This document shows positions 1-8,982 of a stretch of DNA of 64,000 nucleotides, piece after piece. A program made the translations under genes and the position numbers. The notes beneath the pieces are model-generated. The model had not been told where the DNA came from and did not search any database. It saw only the letters and a program-made list of their open reading frames with translations. Within the stretch, counting starts at the first letter, position 1. Each line of letters starts with the position of its first letter. The DNA is taken from positions 1 to 64,000 of the forward strand of contig JAIPBM010000025.1 of NCBI GenBank assembly GCA_021739695.1. The letters are read 5' to 3'. Origin of the DNA: Flavobacteriales bacterium. Lineage in GTDB: Bacteria > Bacteroidota > Bacteroidia > UBA10329.

Positions 1-199
1 GAAGTAAATAGCGTCATTGCGAAGGAGGAACGACTGAAGCAATCTCATCATCAGGCAACCGCCCTTCGCAAGAGATTGCTTCGTTCCTCGCAATGACGTA
101 AGTGTCACTTCGAGTGATCTGAGGAACGAAGATCGTATCGAGAAGTCATTTCAACCGTTCTCGATACGTTCCTATCGGAACACTCGAACTGACCCACCG
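1..199. repeat. Palindromic intergenic repeat block
   Basis: There is no gene here. Positions 13-46 and 72-97 are near-complementary arms (GTCATTGCG... and ...CGCAATGAC), a long imperfect hairpin. The same pair occurs in opposite order at 53268-53295 and 53308-53341. Positions 103-190 hold a second inverted structure built on CACTTCGAGTG and CTCGATACG. A relative of that second motif occurs inside the hsdM coding sequence near 63028-63065. These look like dispersed palindromic elements. The block may also shape the 3' end of the proC transcript, which runs into it, but no clear U-tract is present. Confidence 0.75.
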
Positions 200-991
200 C
201 TATTTCTCAATCTTCTTATAACTGGCCACAATTCCCTTTATCAGCGCAGAACTGAAACCAGCGTGTTCCATTTCGTTCAGTCCGGTGATGGTGCAGCCTT
301 TAGGCGTAGTTACCTTATCAATTTCACTTTCAGGATGTGTTCCATTCTGAATGATGAGTTCTGATGCCCCTTTCATGGTCTGACTGACAATGGCCGTGGC
401 GGTCTTGGCATCAAAACCTACTTCTATTCCACCTTGTATCATGGCGCGCATAAAACGCAGCACGTAGGCAATGCCACAAGCACCCAAAATGGTGGCAGCT
501 TCCATCAGACTTTCATCGATATAAAGCGTAGAACCGATCTTATCGAACAAAGAGGTGATGTAATTCCGCTGCTCGGCAGAAGCACCGTTATCGCAGATCA
601 TGGTCATGCTTTCATTCACATCGGCAGCCGTGTTTGGCATGGCCCGAAAGGTCGGTAACGATTTTCCACTCCACTCTGCCAGTTCGCTAAGTGTGATTCC
701 TGTGGCCAGACAGACCACAATATGTTTTTCATTCAGCGAAGCACCGATTTCCTTCAAGATCGGTTTGACATTGTAAGGCTTCACGCCAAGCACGATCACC
801 TCCGCTTGGGTAACAGCTGCCACATTATCGGCAGTGATCACCACTCCTTTGCCTCCAAGCTCACTCAACGATCTGATATTTCTGCGCGTAGCGATCAGAT
901 TTTCGGCTTCAAAACCATCATCCAATAATCCATGTGCAATGGTCAATCCAAGGTTTCCGCAACCGATAATGGCAATTTTCTTCTCTTCCAT
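200..991 (-). CDS. proC: Pyrroline-5-carboxylate reductase
   Basis: This enzyme would carry out the last step of proline synthesis, NAD(P)H-dependent reduction of 1-pyrroline-5-carboxylate to L-proline in the cytosol. The N-terminus has the Rossmann fingerprint IIGCGNLG. The C-terminal half carries the family signature around TPKGCTITGLNEME, where P5CR dimerisation and substrate residues lie. Length of about 263 residues is normal for the family. I chose the ATG at 991; an in-frame TTG two codons earlier is less likely. The gene is monocistronic and divergent from the T9SS protein at 1119. Confidence 0.95.
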   Translation of the reverse strand: MEEKKIAIIGCGNLGLTIAHGLLDDGFEAENLIATRRNIRSLSELGGKGVVITADNVAAVTQAEVIVLGVKPYNVKPILKEIGASLNEKHIVVCLATGITLSELAEWSGKSLPTFRAMPNTAADVNESMTMICDNGASAEQRNYITSLFDKIGSTLYIDESLMEAATILGACGIAYVLRFMRAMIQGGIEVGFDAKTATAIVSQTMKGASELIIQNGTHPESEIDKVTTPKGCTITGLNEMEHAGFSSALIKGIVASYKKIEK

Positions 992-1118
992 GATCAATAT
1001 TTCCTGCTGGCGAATTTACGCACAACAATGCTGAATGGAGGACTAAAGGCCAAAGGTGACGCTTATCACATTTAAAGATGCTTGAGCGATCTACATTCAC
1101 GCCCTCAACCTTTGTACA

Positions 1119-2732
1119 ATGAAACATCTACTTACCGTTTTCCTTCTTGCTGCAACGCTATCTGTATTCGGACAGACGCATTTCAACCTTTCTATTGAAG
1201 AAGTATCGCTTACAGATGCTCCGGGTCTACAATCCTTCGTAGTTGGCCAATATCAAGGCAAATGGCTGCTGATTGGCGGTAGAACGGATGGTTTGCATCA
1301 ACGCCAGCCCTTCGCTTCTTTTTTGGCTTCAGGCAATAACCTGATGGCTTACGTGGTTGACCCTGTCAATCTTCAGCATTGGTCTGTTTCGCTTTCCAGT
1401 CTTCCAACAGCCATGTATGAGCAGTTGCAAAGCACGAACATGTCCTTCATTCAGCGCGATACGGTGCTATACATCGTTGGTGGTTATGGCTACAGCGCAA
1501 CCGCTGGCGACCACATCACCTACGGACAACTTACCGCAGTGAACGTACCTACGTTGATGTTTCGGATCATGAACGATGGCGACATCACAGGGCAATTCCG
1601 TTCACTCAGTAACTCAAACATGGCCGTAACGGGCGGTTACATGGGTTTGATGGATGACACCTTTTATCTTGTTTGCGGACAGTATTTCGAAGGCCGCTAC
1701 AACCCGATGGGACCGAACAATGGACCAGGATTCATTCAGGAATACACAGAAGCCATTCGCAAATTTAACATCACGGATAGTGGTTCTGTGCTTGGCATTA
1801 CCAATTACACCGAGACCGTAGACAGCGAAAACCTTCACCGAAGAGATTACAACATGGTTTCTCAGATTTTTCCGAATGGCGATGAAGGTTTTACCGTCTT
1901 CTCGGGTGTGTTTCAACCAACGGTGGATCTTCCTTGGCACAACACGGTTGATGTGACGGCTACTGGCTACACGGTCAACAACAATTTCGATCAATTATTG
2001 AATCAATATCATTCGGCCAACTTGCCAATTTATGATGCAGTGAACAATGAAATGCACACGCTTTTCTTCGGAGGAATCAGTCGCTACCACTATGATGTGA
2101 CCACTGGCAATCTGATAGACGACCAGAATGTTCCCTTCGTGAAATCAATCAGTTTGGTTACCCGTCATAGCGATGGCAGCATGGACGAAACACAATTGGA
2201 ATTGCAGATGCCAGGCTTTTTGGGTTCAGGTGCTGAGTTTATCCCTGTAGAAAATGTGTCGTTCATCAATACCGAAATTCTTGAACTGAATACGTTGCAG
2301 CCAGAGCAGCCAACATTGGTCGGCTATATCTATGGCGGTATTGAAAGCACGGCTGAGAACATCTTTTTCATCAACACAGGAACTCAAAGCCAAGCAAGCG
2401 GGCGCTTATTCAAAGTGTTCATCACTGCTACAGAGACCACGGGCGTTGGCGCTACAGAGGTAACTGCCAATGATGTTTTTCAACTGGAAGCCTTTCCGAA
2501 TCCTGCCACCCAAATACTCAACGTAAAAGTGTCTTCTGCTTACCGCACAGTCGGAACCGTTGAATTACTCGACACAGCGGGGAAACTGGTAAACAGCAAC
2601 CAACTGAACCTTCAGAAAGACCACAGCGGAACTGTTCAATTCGACTGTTCGAAGCTGAAGAAAGGGAATTACAGCGTACGATTCAGCAATGGGGCTTTTT
2701 CAACAGCAAAGCAGGTGATCATTGCGCGATAA
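1119..2732 (+). CDS. Secreted kelch-like protein with T9SS type A sorting domain
   Basis: A 537-residue secreted protein of unknown function. Residues 1-18 are a signal peptide ending near VFGQ. The middle contains blades reminiscent of kelch/beta-propeller repeats (WLLIGGRTDG, LYIVGGYGY, FYLVCGQYF, HTLFFGGIS). The last 80 or so residues form a type IX secretion C-terminal sorting domain, starting at EAFPNPATQ and ending in a basic strand (KQVIIAR). By family knowledge it should cross the outer membrane by T9SS and be anchored or released at the surface. A box resembling TAnnTTTG (AACCTTTG, 1107-1114) lies only 4 nt before the ATG. Confidence 0.85.
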   Translation: MKHLLTVFLLAATLSVFGQTHFNLSIEEVSLTDAPGLQSFVVGQYQGKWLLIGGRTDGLHQRQPFASFLASGNNLMAYVVDPVNLQHWSVSLSSLPTAMYEQLQSTNMSFIQRDTVLYIVGGYGYSATAGDHITYGQLTAVNVPTLMFRIMNDGDITGQFRSLSNSNMAVTGGYMGLMDDTFYLVCGQYFEGRYNPMGPNNGPGFIQEYTEAIRKFNITDSGSVLGITNYTETVDSENLHRRDYNMVSQIFPNGDEGFTVFSGVFQPTVDLPWHNTVDVTATGYTVNNNFDQLLNQYHSANLPIYDAVNNEMHTLFFGGISRYHYDVTTGNLIDDQNVPFVKSISLVTRHSDGSMDETQLELQMPGFLGSGAEFIPVENVSFINTEILELNTLQPEQPTLVGYIYGGIESTAENIFFINTGTQSQASGRLFKVFITATETTGVGATEVTANDVFQLEAFPNPATQILNVKVSSAYRTVGTVELLDTAGKLVNSNQLNLQKDHSGTVQFDCSKLKKGNYSVRFSNGAFSTAKQVIIAR

Positions 2733-2741
2733 CGCTACTTT

Positions 2742-2765
2742 TAGTTGGTCAAAAACGACCAGCTA
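2742..2765. other. Small inverted repeat after the T9SS gene
   Basis: TAGTTGGTC (2742-2750) pairs with GACCAGCTA (2757-2765) with one mismatch around a short loop. It lies just after the stop of the T9SS gene and before the lipoprotein at 2786. No U-tract follows on either strand, so it is at best a weak or factor-dependent terminator or an mRNA-stabilising hairpin. Confidence 0.3.
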
Positions 2766-2785
2766 TTAGTTAGACAATCGTATTC

Positions 2786-3259
2786 ATGAAGGCTGTTTTC
2801 GTGTTCCTTAAGGTTATTCCAATGGCACTTTGCTTGATTGGAATGACGGGTTGCACAAAGGACACGACCGAAACATGCTCCGAACAAACCACCACTGCGA
2901 ATTTTAGCGTCAACGGTTCCGATTTTAATTCCTTGCAGGATAAGACATGGCTGCATTCTGGCGACTTGAATTCACTCTTATTCATGCAAGCTGAAGCAAA
3001 TGGCGATCAGTACGTGGTCAACGTCATATTTGTAGGAGATACCATCGGAACCTACCGGCTACTGGGCATCAACGCTACCAACCGCGCTTCCTATTTTGCG
3101 CCAGGCATTAACGGAACCACTTTTCCAGATACGGTGATTCCAGGAACGCTCGTTATCACCAACTTTGATTCGGAACCAGCTTGCCTTTCAGGACATTATT
3201 CATTCGCTGTTGATACGCTCATAGTTTCGGGCGAATTCCAGAGTCTACGGCCGGATTAG
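2786..3259 (+). CDS. Small hypothetical lipoprotein
   Basis: 157 residues, function not recognised. The N-terminus is a lipoprotein signal with lipobox LIGMTGC (Cys about residue 23), so the protein is expected to be lipid-anchored in the cell envelope. The remainder reads as a small beta-rich domain (TANFSVNGSDF, GTLVITNFD) with a short Cys-containing loop (EPACLSGHY), similar in feel to Bacteroidota lipoproteins of the DUF6252 type, though I do not claim that family. Its last 15 bases overlap the convergent 3' end of the esterase gene. Confidence 0.75.
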   Translation: MKAVFVFLKVIPMALCLIGMTGCTKDTTETCSEQTTTANFSVNGSDFNSLQDKTWLHSGDLNSLLFMQAEANGDQYVVNVIFVGDTIGTYRLLGINATNRASYFAPGINGTTFPDTVIPGTLVITNFDSEPACLSGHYSFAVDTLIVSGEFQSLRPD

Positions 3260-4204
3260 ACCAAACTCCTTCGCAATCCAATAGGTGGAGTGAAAACCGA
3301 TATCTACTGAGAACAACCCATCGCTGCCGCCTTGGTCTTCGCCAGCACCTACATTCACAGCCAAGGCGTGGCCCATTCCTTTGAATTCGTATTGAACAAT
3401 CCATTCAGTTCCTGATGTATCAGCCCAAGAACTGCGCTTCACCTTCTGATTGTCCTGAAAATTCTCCTCTACTTTTTCCGCTTCGCGATCAATCTCCTGC
3501 AAGCCTGTCCATTGCTCCACAATCTCATTGGCATTCTTTGGATTACACACAATATCATCCGTTCCCTGAAGTACAATCATCTTTGGATATTGTCCACGAT
3601 AGCCACCATTGGCCAAGCGCACCCTCCTCGCCCATTCCCATGGCTTTCTGTCTACCCAACCGAACATGCTTCCAACACCTGAAATGATATTTCCAGAACC
3701 GAAAGGTCCGCCAGCGTAAGAGGCCACGCCCGAATAATCTCCCGGATATAAAGCTGCTGCCGTTACCGCCATCACAGCACCTGCAGAAACACCCGTTATG
3801 CAAACGCGGCTTTCATCTACCGAATAGTTCGATTTCATGTATTCCACCGCCTGATGGATGGAAGCCACTTCGCCTTGGTCCAATTCCGTGTCTTTCCCAT
3901 AAAACCAATTGAAGCAGCGATTGGCGTTGTTTGTCCCTTTCTGTTCGGGATAAGCAACAATAAACCCTTGTTCATCTGCCAGTTTATTCCAACCGCTTAG
4001 GCGCATCATGCCATGCGCATCTTGCGCGCAACCATGCAGAACCACCACCATCGGCACATTTCCTTCGGGAAGATTTTCGGGGATGTGCACAAACAGCCGC
4101 AACTTACCCTGGTTCTTTCCGAAGTTTTCAATTTCGGGCATGTCTTGCGCGTTTGCGCAGAACGAAAAAAGAAAAAGGGATATTGCGAAAAGGAAGCGAG
4201 GCAT
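3245..4204 (-). CDS. PHB-depolymerase-family esterase, exported
   Basis: Alpha/beta hydrolase of the poly(3-hydroxybutyrate) depolymerase / feruloyl esterase-like family, which cleaves short polyester or ester bonds outside the cytoplasm. From the ATG at 4204 the protein has 319 residues: a signal peptide ending CANAQ (residues 1-20), the oxyanion-hole motif VVVLHGCAQD (about 54-63), and nucleophile elbow GVSAG with Ser140. A likely acid (LQGTDDIVC) and base (GMGHA) follow. The reading frame is open for 27 codons upstream, but the signal peptide argues for 4204. It starts 40 bp from the divergent L,D-transpeptidase gene, so the two share a very small control region. Confidence 0.85.
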   Translation of the reverse strand: MPRFLFAISLFLFSFCANAQDMPEIENFGKNQGKLRLFVHIPENLPEGNVPMVVVLHGCAQDAHGMMRLSGWNKLADEQGFIVAYPEQKGTNNANRCFNWFYGKDTELDQGEVASIHQAVEYMKSNYSVDESRVCITGVSAGAVMAVTAAALYPGDYSGVASYAGGPFGSGNIISGVGSMFGWVDRKPWEWARRVRLANGGYRGQYPKMIVLQGTDDIVCNPKNANEIVEQWTGLQEIDREAEKVEENFQDNQKVKRSSWADTSGTEWIVQYEFKGMGHALAVNVGAGEDQGGSDGLFSVDIGFHSTYWIAKEFGLIRP

Positions 4205-4244
4205 CGGTTGTATCTTCAACGCCAAAGCTGCTGAAAAGTATTCA

Positions 4245-5231
4245 ATGCGTTTTACTCCACTGTCATTTTCCATCCTTCCACACACACTGATAATACTGGT
4301 GTTGTCTCTTGGAGCATGCCGTGATCATTCCACTACGCCATCAACTGATGGTGTCAATGAAGAAATGGTTGATTCTAGCGAATCGCTAGAAACAGTGTCG
4401 GTCATTCCGATACGCGGAATCTACACGGAGCCATTTCCAGATTCGGTAACCATCAAGGATTATTTCTGCACCATGGATAGCCTTGTGCTGCGCTACGATT
4501 CGCTGGAAACCTACCCGATAACCGAACACATCATTGTGCAGGCCAATCCGTGGATCATTGATTCTTTGGCTGCCACCGATTATTACGTTCTGAAAGCGCG
4601 AGGCATTTTCAATAACGACCAAAGATCGTTGGCAATCTTCAGGAAAGGTGACCGCTTGTTGATTCCAGATTCTGCCTATGCCTCAGAATTGAAACAGCGA
4701 CTTGATTCCGTGCTGATTGACGTGAATGTGCACGAATACCGACTGCGTATTTTCTTAGGCAAAGACACACTTTACTCCTTCCCCGTTCGTGTTGGTCAGA
4801 ATAAGACAAAATTCCTTCAGATGGCTGGATACGTGATGAGTTTACAGACCAACCTTGGCTCGGGTACAATCGTACGGATTGAGCGCGACCCAGCGTATAT
4901 CAATCCCGTAAACGGCCACCGTTATTACACCACCCTCCGCGATGATGGACGAAGGACCAACTTACCGCAGATTCCATTTTTGGAGACGGAGTTGGACGGC
5001 ATTCGTACGGGCGATATGATCCATCCGACCACCAACCCATCAACCTTAGGAAAAGCATGGTCTAACGGCTGTATCGGTACCCGAGAAGGCGATGCTTGGC
5101 GCATCTATTACCATGCTCCGTTGGGAACGCGGGTCACGGTGCGCTACGACTTGGATGTGGTTCAACCCAATGGCGATACGCTCCATCTGCCCAATATCTA
5201 CGATCTGGTAAAGAAAAAGGCCTTAAATTGA
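4245..5231 (+). CDS. L,D-transpeptidase (YkuD) lipoprotein
   Basis: Predicted periplasmic enzyme that would use an active-site Cys to crosslink peptidoglycan stems or attach proteins to them. From the ATG at 4245 it is 328 residues with lipobox LSLGAC (Cys25). The C-terminal half matches the YkuD catalytic domain: a His at about 260 (IHPTTNP) and the SNGCIGT active site with Cys276. The usual SHGC is SNGC here, a tolerated variant in the family. An in-frame extension back to 4008 overlaps the esterase gene and encodes no signal, so I rejected it. It is followed at short distance by the DUF1508 gene. Confidence 0.85.
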   Translation: MRFTPLSFSILPHTLIILVLSLGACRDHSTTPSTDGVNEEMVDSSESLETVSVIPIRGIYTEPFPDSVTIKDYFCTMDSLVLRYDSLETYPITEHIIVQANPWIIDSLAATDYYVLKARGIFNNDQRSLAIFRKGDRLLIPDSAYASELKQRLDSVLIDVNVHEYRLRIFLGKDTLYSFPVRVGQNKTKFLQMAGYVMSLQTNLGSGTIVRIERDPAYINPVNGHRYYTTLRDDGRRTNLPQIPFLETELDGIRTGDMIHPTTNPSTLGKAWSNGCIGTREGDAWRIYYHAPLGTRVTVRYDLDVVQPNGDTLHLPNIYDLVKKKALN

Positions 5232-5259
5232 GTTTTCATTAACATCAAATATTCAATAC

Positions 5260-5442
5260 ATGAGCAATCCAAAATTTCAAGTATTCAAAGGAGAAGACGA
5301 CCAATTCTATTTCAGACTGAAAGCAGCCAATGGCGAAATCATCTGTGCCAGCCAAGGATACAGTACGAAGCAAAGTTGCCTGAACGGCATTGCAGCAATC
5401 AAATCGGTGGCCGCTGCCGCACCGATCGAAGAGCTTGATTAA
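5260..5442 (+). CDS. DUF1508 (YegP-like) small protein
   Basis: 60 residues forming a single DUF1508 unit: FQVFKGEDDQFYFRLKAANGEIICASQGYSTKQSCLNGI in outline, with the conserved FYFRLKA..NGE and the Y-x-x-K-x-x-C turn. YegP proteins usually carry two such units; this is a one-unit version. The biochemical role of the family is not established. It lies 28 bp after the L,D-transpeptidase gene and 17 bp before the GH31 gene, so it may be co-transcribed with both. Confidence 0.85.
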   Translation: MSNPKFQVFKGEDDQFYFRLKAANGEIICASQGYSTKQSCLNGIAAIKSVAAAAPIEELD

Positions 5443-5459
5443 ATAGAGATCAAACAGTC

Positions 5460-7373
5460 ATGTTTTCTGCTCTGTTGAAATTGCTATTCCTGCTTTTGCT
5501 AGGATTTAGTTGTTTATCAGCCTCTGCCCAAATGAGGGCTTCTGACATCAAGAAGATCGAATTTTATAGTGGAACCTTCACGTTTGAAGGAAAGCTTGGT
5601 TCATATAAAGTCAAAGAGCACAAACTTAAACCGCTGAATATTGACCCAACGGTTATTGTTACCGACAGCTCTCTTTTTGTTGGTTCAGAGTCGGCAGGAG
5701 TAACAGAAGTGACCGTCAAGGTACAAGAGGGTCTGCGCTATTTCGGTGGTGGCGAACAGTTCTCGAACATTGAATTGACTGGCAAGAAAGTGCCCTTCTT
5801 AGTGGAAGAAAATGGCATTGGCCGTGGCGATCGACCCGTTACACGAACCGCCAACCTTGCTGGTGTAGGCGGCCACGAATGGAGCGCCTACTGCCCTATT
5901 CCGCTGGTTATATCAACCGAAAACGCAGCATATCTGATTGAGAATGACTGCTACTCAGAGATAGACCTGTCCGTTGATGGAGAACTCACTTTCATCCTAC
6001 ACGATAACGAGTTGAGACTGCGAACGTTTGAAGCTGATTCCCCGAAGGAACTGTTAGGAAAAATCACTGCAGTCACTGGCCGAATGCCTGAGCTACCTGA
6101 ATGGACCTACGGCACCATTCTCGGAATCCAAGGCGGAGCAGAACGAGTGACTCAATTGGTGAAGGATGCCAAGGATTACGGCAATCCGGTTTCTGCTATC
6201 TGGATACAGGATTGGGTTGGAAAGAAGCAGACAAATGTTGGTTCTCGCTTGCGCTGGGAATGGAAACCTGACGAAAACACCTACCCCAACTTCAAGCAAT
6301 TCTGTGCGGATATGAACGCGCAGGACGTGAAAGTATTGGGCTACATTAATCCGTTCCTCTTAGAAGGCACCGAAATGACCAATGAAGCCTTGGAGAAAGG
6401 CTATGTCGTTCACAGAATGGATGGAAGCCCGTACCTCACTCCATTTGGTGGTTTCAAGGGATATATCATCGACCTTAGCAATCCAGCTACCAGAGAATGG
6501 ATCAAGGACATCATCAAAACCAATATGATCGGTAACGGATTGAGCGGTTGGATGGCGGATTTTGCGGAGTACCTGCCATTCGACTGTAAGCTTCATTCTG
6601 GGCAAGACCCAAAAGATTACCACAACCGATTTGCTGCTGATTGGGCCAAGGTGAATCGCGAAGCTGTGGAAGAAGCAGGAAAATTAGGAGAAGTGGTCTT
6701 CTTCTCCCGTTCGGGATTTACTGGTTCTTCAGGTATTTCCACGCTGTTTTGGGCGGGCGACCAGATGGTTGAATTCGGAGAGAATGACGGACTTGGTTCG
6801 GCCGTTACTGCCATGCTTTCATCTGGGTTTAGCGGACTGGCCATAAATCACTCAGACATAGGTGGTTATACGGCTTACAAGTTTCCTTTTGTCAAGAACT
6901 ATCTGAGAGATAAGGAAGTACTCTTCCGTTGGATAGAATTCGAGGCTTTCACTCCGCTTTTCCGCACACATGAAAGTGTTTTGCCAGAGGATGTCGTTCA
7001 AACCTACACCGACAGTTCCACTCAGGAATTCTTCGCCCGTTTTGGTAAGATTCACAAGGAACTGGAACCCTATTTCAAACAGTTGATCAAAGAAGCTTCC
7101 GAAACAGGCGTCCCCGTGATTCGGCATCCTTGGTTGGTGTATCCTAATGACACTAATTGTCTTGAAACCAATTACCAATTCTTTGTTGGTGATGATCTTC
7201 TTGTAATTCCTGTTACGGATCGAGGACAAACCTCTGTTCGTGGTTACTTTCCCAATGGGAAATGGGAACACTTCTTTACCAAGCAAGTGCTGGAAGGCGG
7301 TACTTGGCACGAGGTGGACGCACCGATTGGAACGCCTGCTGTGTTCATTAGAATAGGTTCAGATTTATTTTAG
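5460..7373 (+). CDS. GH31 glycosidase with sulfoquinovosidase signature
   Basis: Family 31 alpha-glycoside hydrolase, 637 residues, signal peptide to about residue 23 (SASAQ). The catalytic nucleophile is Asp367 in WMADFAE and the probable acid/base is Asp434 in WAGDQ. Residues that bind the sulfonate of sulfoquinovose in E. coli YihQ (Gln262, Gln288, Arg301, Trp304, Tyr508, as I recall them) have counterparts at identical relative spacing: Gln224, Gln250, Arg263, Trp266 and Tyr470 (HSDIGGY). This supports release of sulfoquinovose from sulfoquinovosyl glycerides, probably in the periplasm. No sulfoglycolysis gene is nearby, so downstream use of the sugar is not shown in this window. Confidence 0.85.
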   Translation: MFSALLKLLFLLLLGFSCLSASAQMRASDIKKIEFYSGTFTFEGKLGSYKVKEHKLKPLNIDPTVIVTDSSLFVGSESAGVTEVTVKVQEGLRYFGGGEQFSNIELTGKKVPFLVEENGIGRGDRPVTRTANLAGVGGHEWSAYCPIPLVISTENAAYLIENDCYSEIDLSVDGELTFILHDNELRLRTFEADSPKELLGKITAVTGRMPELPEWTYGTILGIQGGAERVTQLVKDAKDYGNPVSAIWIQDWVGKKQTNVGSRLRWEWKPDENTYPNFKQFCADMNAQDVKVLGYINPFLLEGTEMTNEALEKGYVVHRMDGSPYLTPFGGFKGYIIDLSNPATREWIKDIIKTNMIGNGLSGWMADFAEYLPFDCKLHSGQDPKDYHNRFAADWAKVNREAVEEAGKLGEVVFFSRSGFTGSSGISTLFWAGDQMVEFGENDGLGSAVTAMLSSGFSGLAINHSDIGGYTAYKFPFVKNYLRDKEVLFRWIEFEAFTPLFRTHESVLPEDVVQTYTDSSTQEFFARFGKIHKELEPYFKQLIKEASETGVPVIRHPWLVYPNDTNCLETNYQFFVGDDLLVIPVTDRGQTSVRGYFPNGKWEHFFTKQVLEGGTWHEVDAPIGTPAVFIRIGSDLF

Positions 7374-7440
7374 AATACTTGAACCTATGTAGCGTATTTG
7401 TGCGTTACAGATTTATATCTATACCTCAACCCCTATTAGA

Positions 7441-8868
7441 ATGAATGAGAACGGAAAGAAGGTGCATGCCTTCAGAAATGATGCCCTTGGAGAACTGGAT
7501 GCCGTGGGTATTGCCCAGCGAATCAAACAGAAAGAAATAAGTGCCAAAGAAGCAGTTGTCGCTTCCATGGAAAGGGCTCAGGCCATAAATCCGAACATCA
7601 ATGCCATTGTGACGGAATTGTATGACCACGCGTTGAGTGAATCGGAAAAACCACATGATGGTCCGTTTGCAGGTGTGCCCATGTTCTTTAAAGATATGCT
7701 GATGATAAAGGGCGTTCCTGCCCATCATGGTACCACGGCCAACAGGAACATGAAGGCTTCTACGACCACTGATCCTATTGTAAAACAGATATACGCGCAG
7801 GGATTCATCAATATGGGTATGAGCACCATGCCCGAATTCGGGTTTACGGCCTCCACCGAATTCCATAATGCAGAAGCCACACGTAACCCATGGAATACCG
7901 ACCACTCGGCAGGTGGTTCTTCGGGCGGTTCGGCTGCCTTGGTAGCTGCAGGCGTTGTTCCTTTTGCCCATGCGGCAGATGGTGGTGGTTCCATCCGCAT
8001 ACCTGCCGGTGCCTGCGGATTGGTCGGACTCAAAGCAAGTCGAGGACGCTTGTTGCAAGCCAGTAAGTTTAAGCGCCAACCAGTGGAAATTGCCATTGAT
8101 GGTGTGGTGAGCCGAAGCGTGAGAGACACGGCAAACTTCTATGCCGAAGCAGAGAAATTCTACAAGAACAAGCGCTTACCAGACATTGGACTGATAAGTG
8201 GGCCATCCAGCCGCAAATACAAGATCGGATTCACGGGCAATTCGGTAAAGGATATGAAAGCCGATGCTGCAACGATGCACGGACTAGAGCAGACAGCCAA
8301 ACTGCTGCAAGCAATGGGGCACGAAGTGGTGCCCTTCGACCTTCCTGTAAAAGACCGTTTTGTAGAGGATTTTGCCAACCTGTGGAGTGTAGGCGGATTC
8401 TACTTTGAACGTTATGGGAAAAAGGTATTTGGCGATCATTACGAACCTGCCGAACTTTCTGGACTGACCAAAGGTCTGTCGGAACATTTTCAACAGAACA
8501 AGGCCAAGACAGTGGGCTCCATTGTACGATTGCGCAACTCTTTCCGCCAATACCGAAGGATGTTCAATCAATCGGGGTTGGACCTGATTCTCACTCCTAC
8601 TACGGCACATGTTCCGCCAGCCATCGGCTATCTGAGCATGACTCTGCCCTATGAAGAACTGTTTCAGCGTATTCAGCAATGGGCAAGTTTTACTCCTTAC
8701 CACAATGCCACAGGTGGCCCTTCTATTTCGGTGCCTGTTCAGCATTATCAAGAAGAAGACCTGCCTATGGGCATGATGCTTTCTGCCAACCTCGGACAAG
8801 AGGCTTTGCTACTTGATATCGCTTACCAACTGGAGGCTGCCAATCCGTGGAGGAAGATCACAGATTGA
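7441..8868 (+). CDS. Amidase-signature family hydrolase
   Basis: 475 residues with the amidase-signature core. The Ser-cisSer-Lys triad is visible: Lys84 in FFKDM, cis-Ser160 in AGGSSGGS, and nucleophile Ser184 in GGGSIRIPAG, the 24-residue Ser-Ser spacing typical of the family. Members hydrolyse amide bonds in substrates ranging from fatty amides to glutamyl-tRNA. There is no signal peptide, so it is probably cytosolic. It stands alone with no gatB/gatC next to it, which makes a GatA role unlikely but not excluded. The substrate cannot be inferred from context. Confidence 0.85.
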   Translation: MNENGKKVHAFRNDALGELDAVGIAQRIKQKEISAKEAVVASMERAQAINPNINAIVTELYDHALSESEKPHDGPFAGVPMFFKDMLMIKGVPAHHGTTANRNMKASTTTDPIVKQIYAQGFINMGMSTMPEFGFTASTEFHNAEATRNPWNTDHSAGGSSGGSAALVAAGVVPFAHAADGGGSIRIPAGACGLVGLKASRGRLLQASKFKRQPVEIAIDGVVSRSVRDTANFYAEAEKFYKNKRLPDIGLISGPSSRKYKIGFTGNSVKDMKADAATMHGLEQTAKLLQAMGHEVVPFDLPVKDRFVEDFANLWSVGGFYFERYGKKVFGDHYEPAELSGLTKGLSEHFQQNKAKTVGSIVRLRNSFRQYRRMFNQSGLDLILTPTTAHVPPAIGYLSMTLPYEELFQRIQQWASFTPYHNATGGPSISVPVQHYQEEDLPMGMMLSANLGQEALLLDIAYQLEAANPWRKITD

Positions 8869-8927
8869 CCATTGTTTGAAGCAAAGCTTGCACGAAGTCT
8901 TTTGCTTTTATGTGACATAACTCATGA

Positions 8928-8955
8928 TTGCTGCGATTTCGGGAGTCTAACTTTG
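8928..8955 (+). promoter_or_regulatory. Candidate Bacteroidota promoter
   Basis: TTG at 8928-8930, a 17-bp spacer, then TAACTTTG at 8948-8955. This matches the Bacteroidota -33/-7 pattern (TTG ... TAnnTTTG). It lies 27 bp upstream of the T9SS gene at 8983, allowing a normal leader. Confidence 0.5.
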
Positions 8956-8982
8956 TGAGTGACTTTTTGAAGGAGAGAGAAA

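Noticed and set aside
2742-2765. Rho-independent terminator after the first T9SS gene
   Set aside because: The hairpin has a mismatch and no U-tract follows, so it is kept only as a low-confidence inverted repeat.
4008-4244. N-terminal extension of the L,D-transpeptidase
   Set aside because: It lies on the antisense strand of the esterase coding region, and the lipoprotein signal begins at 4245.
7441-8868. GatA subunit of Glu-tRNA amidotransferase
   Set aside because: The catalytic triad fits, but no gatB or gatC is adjacent, and the overall sequence is like general amidases.
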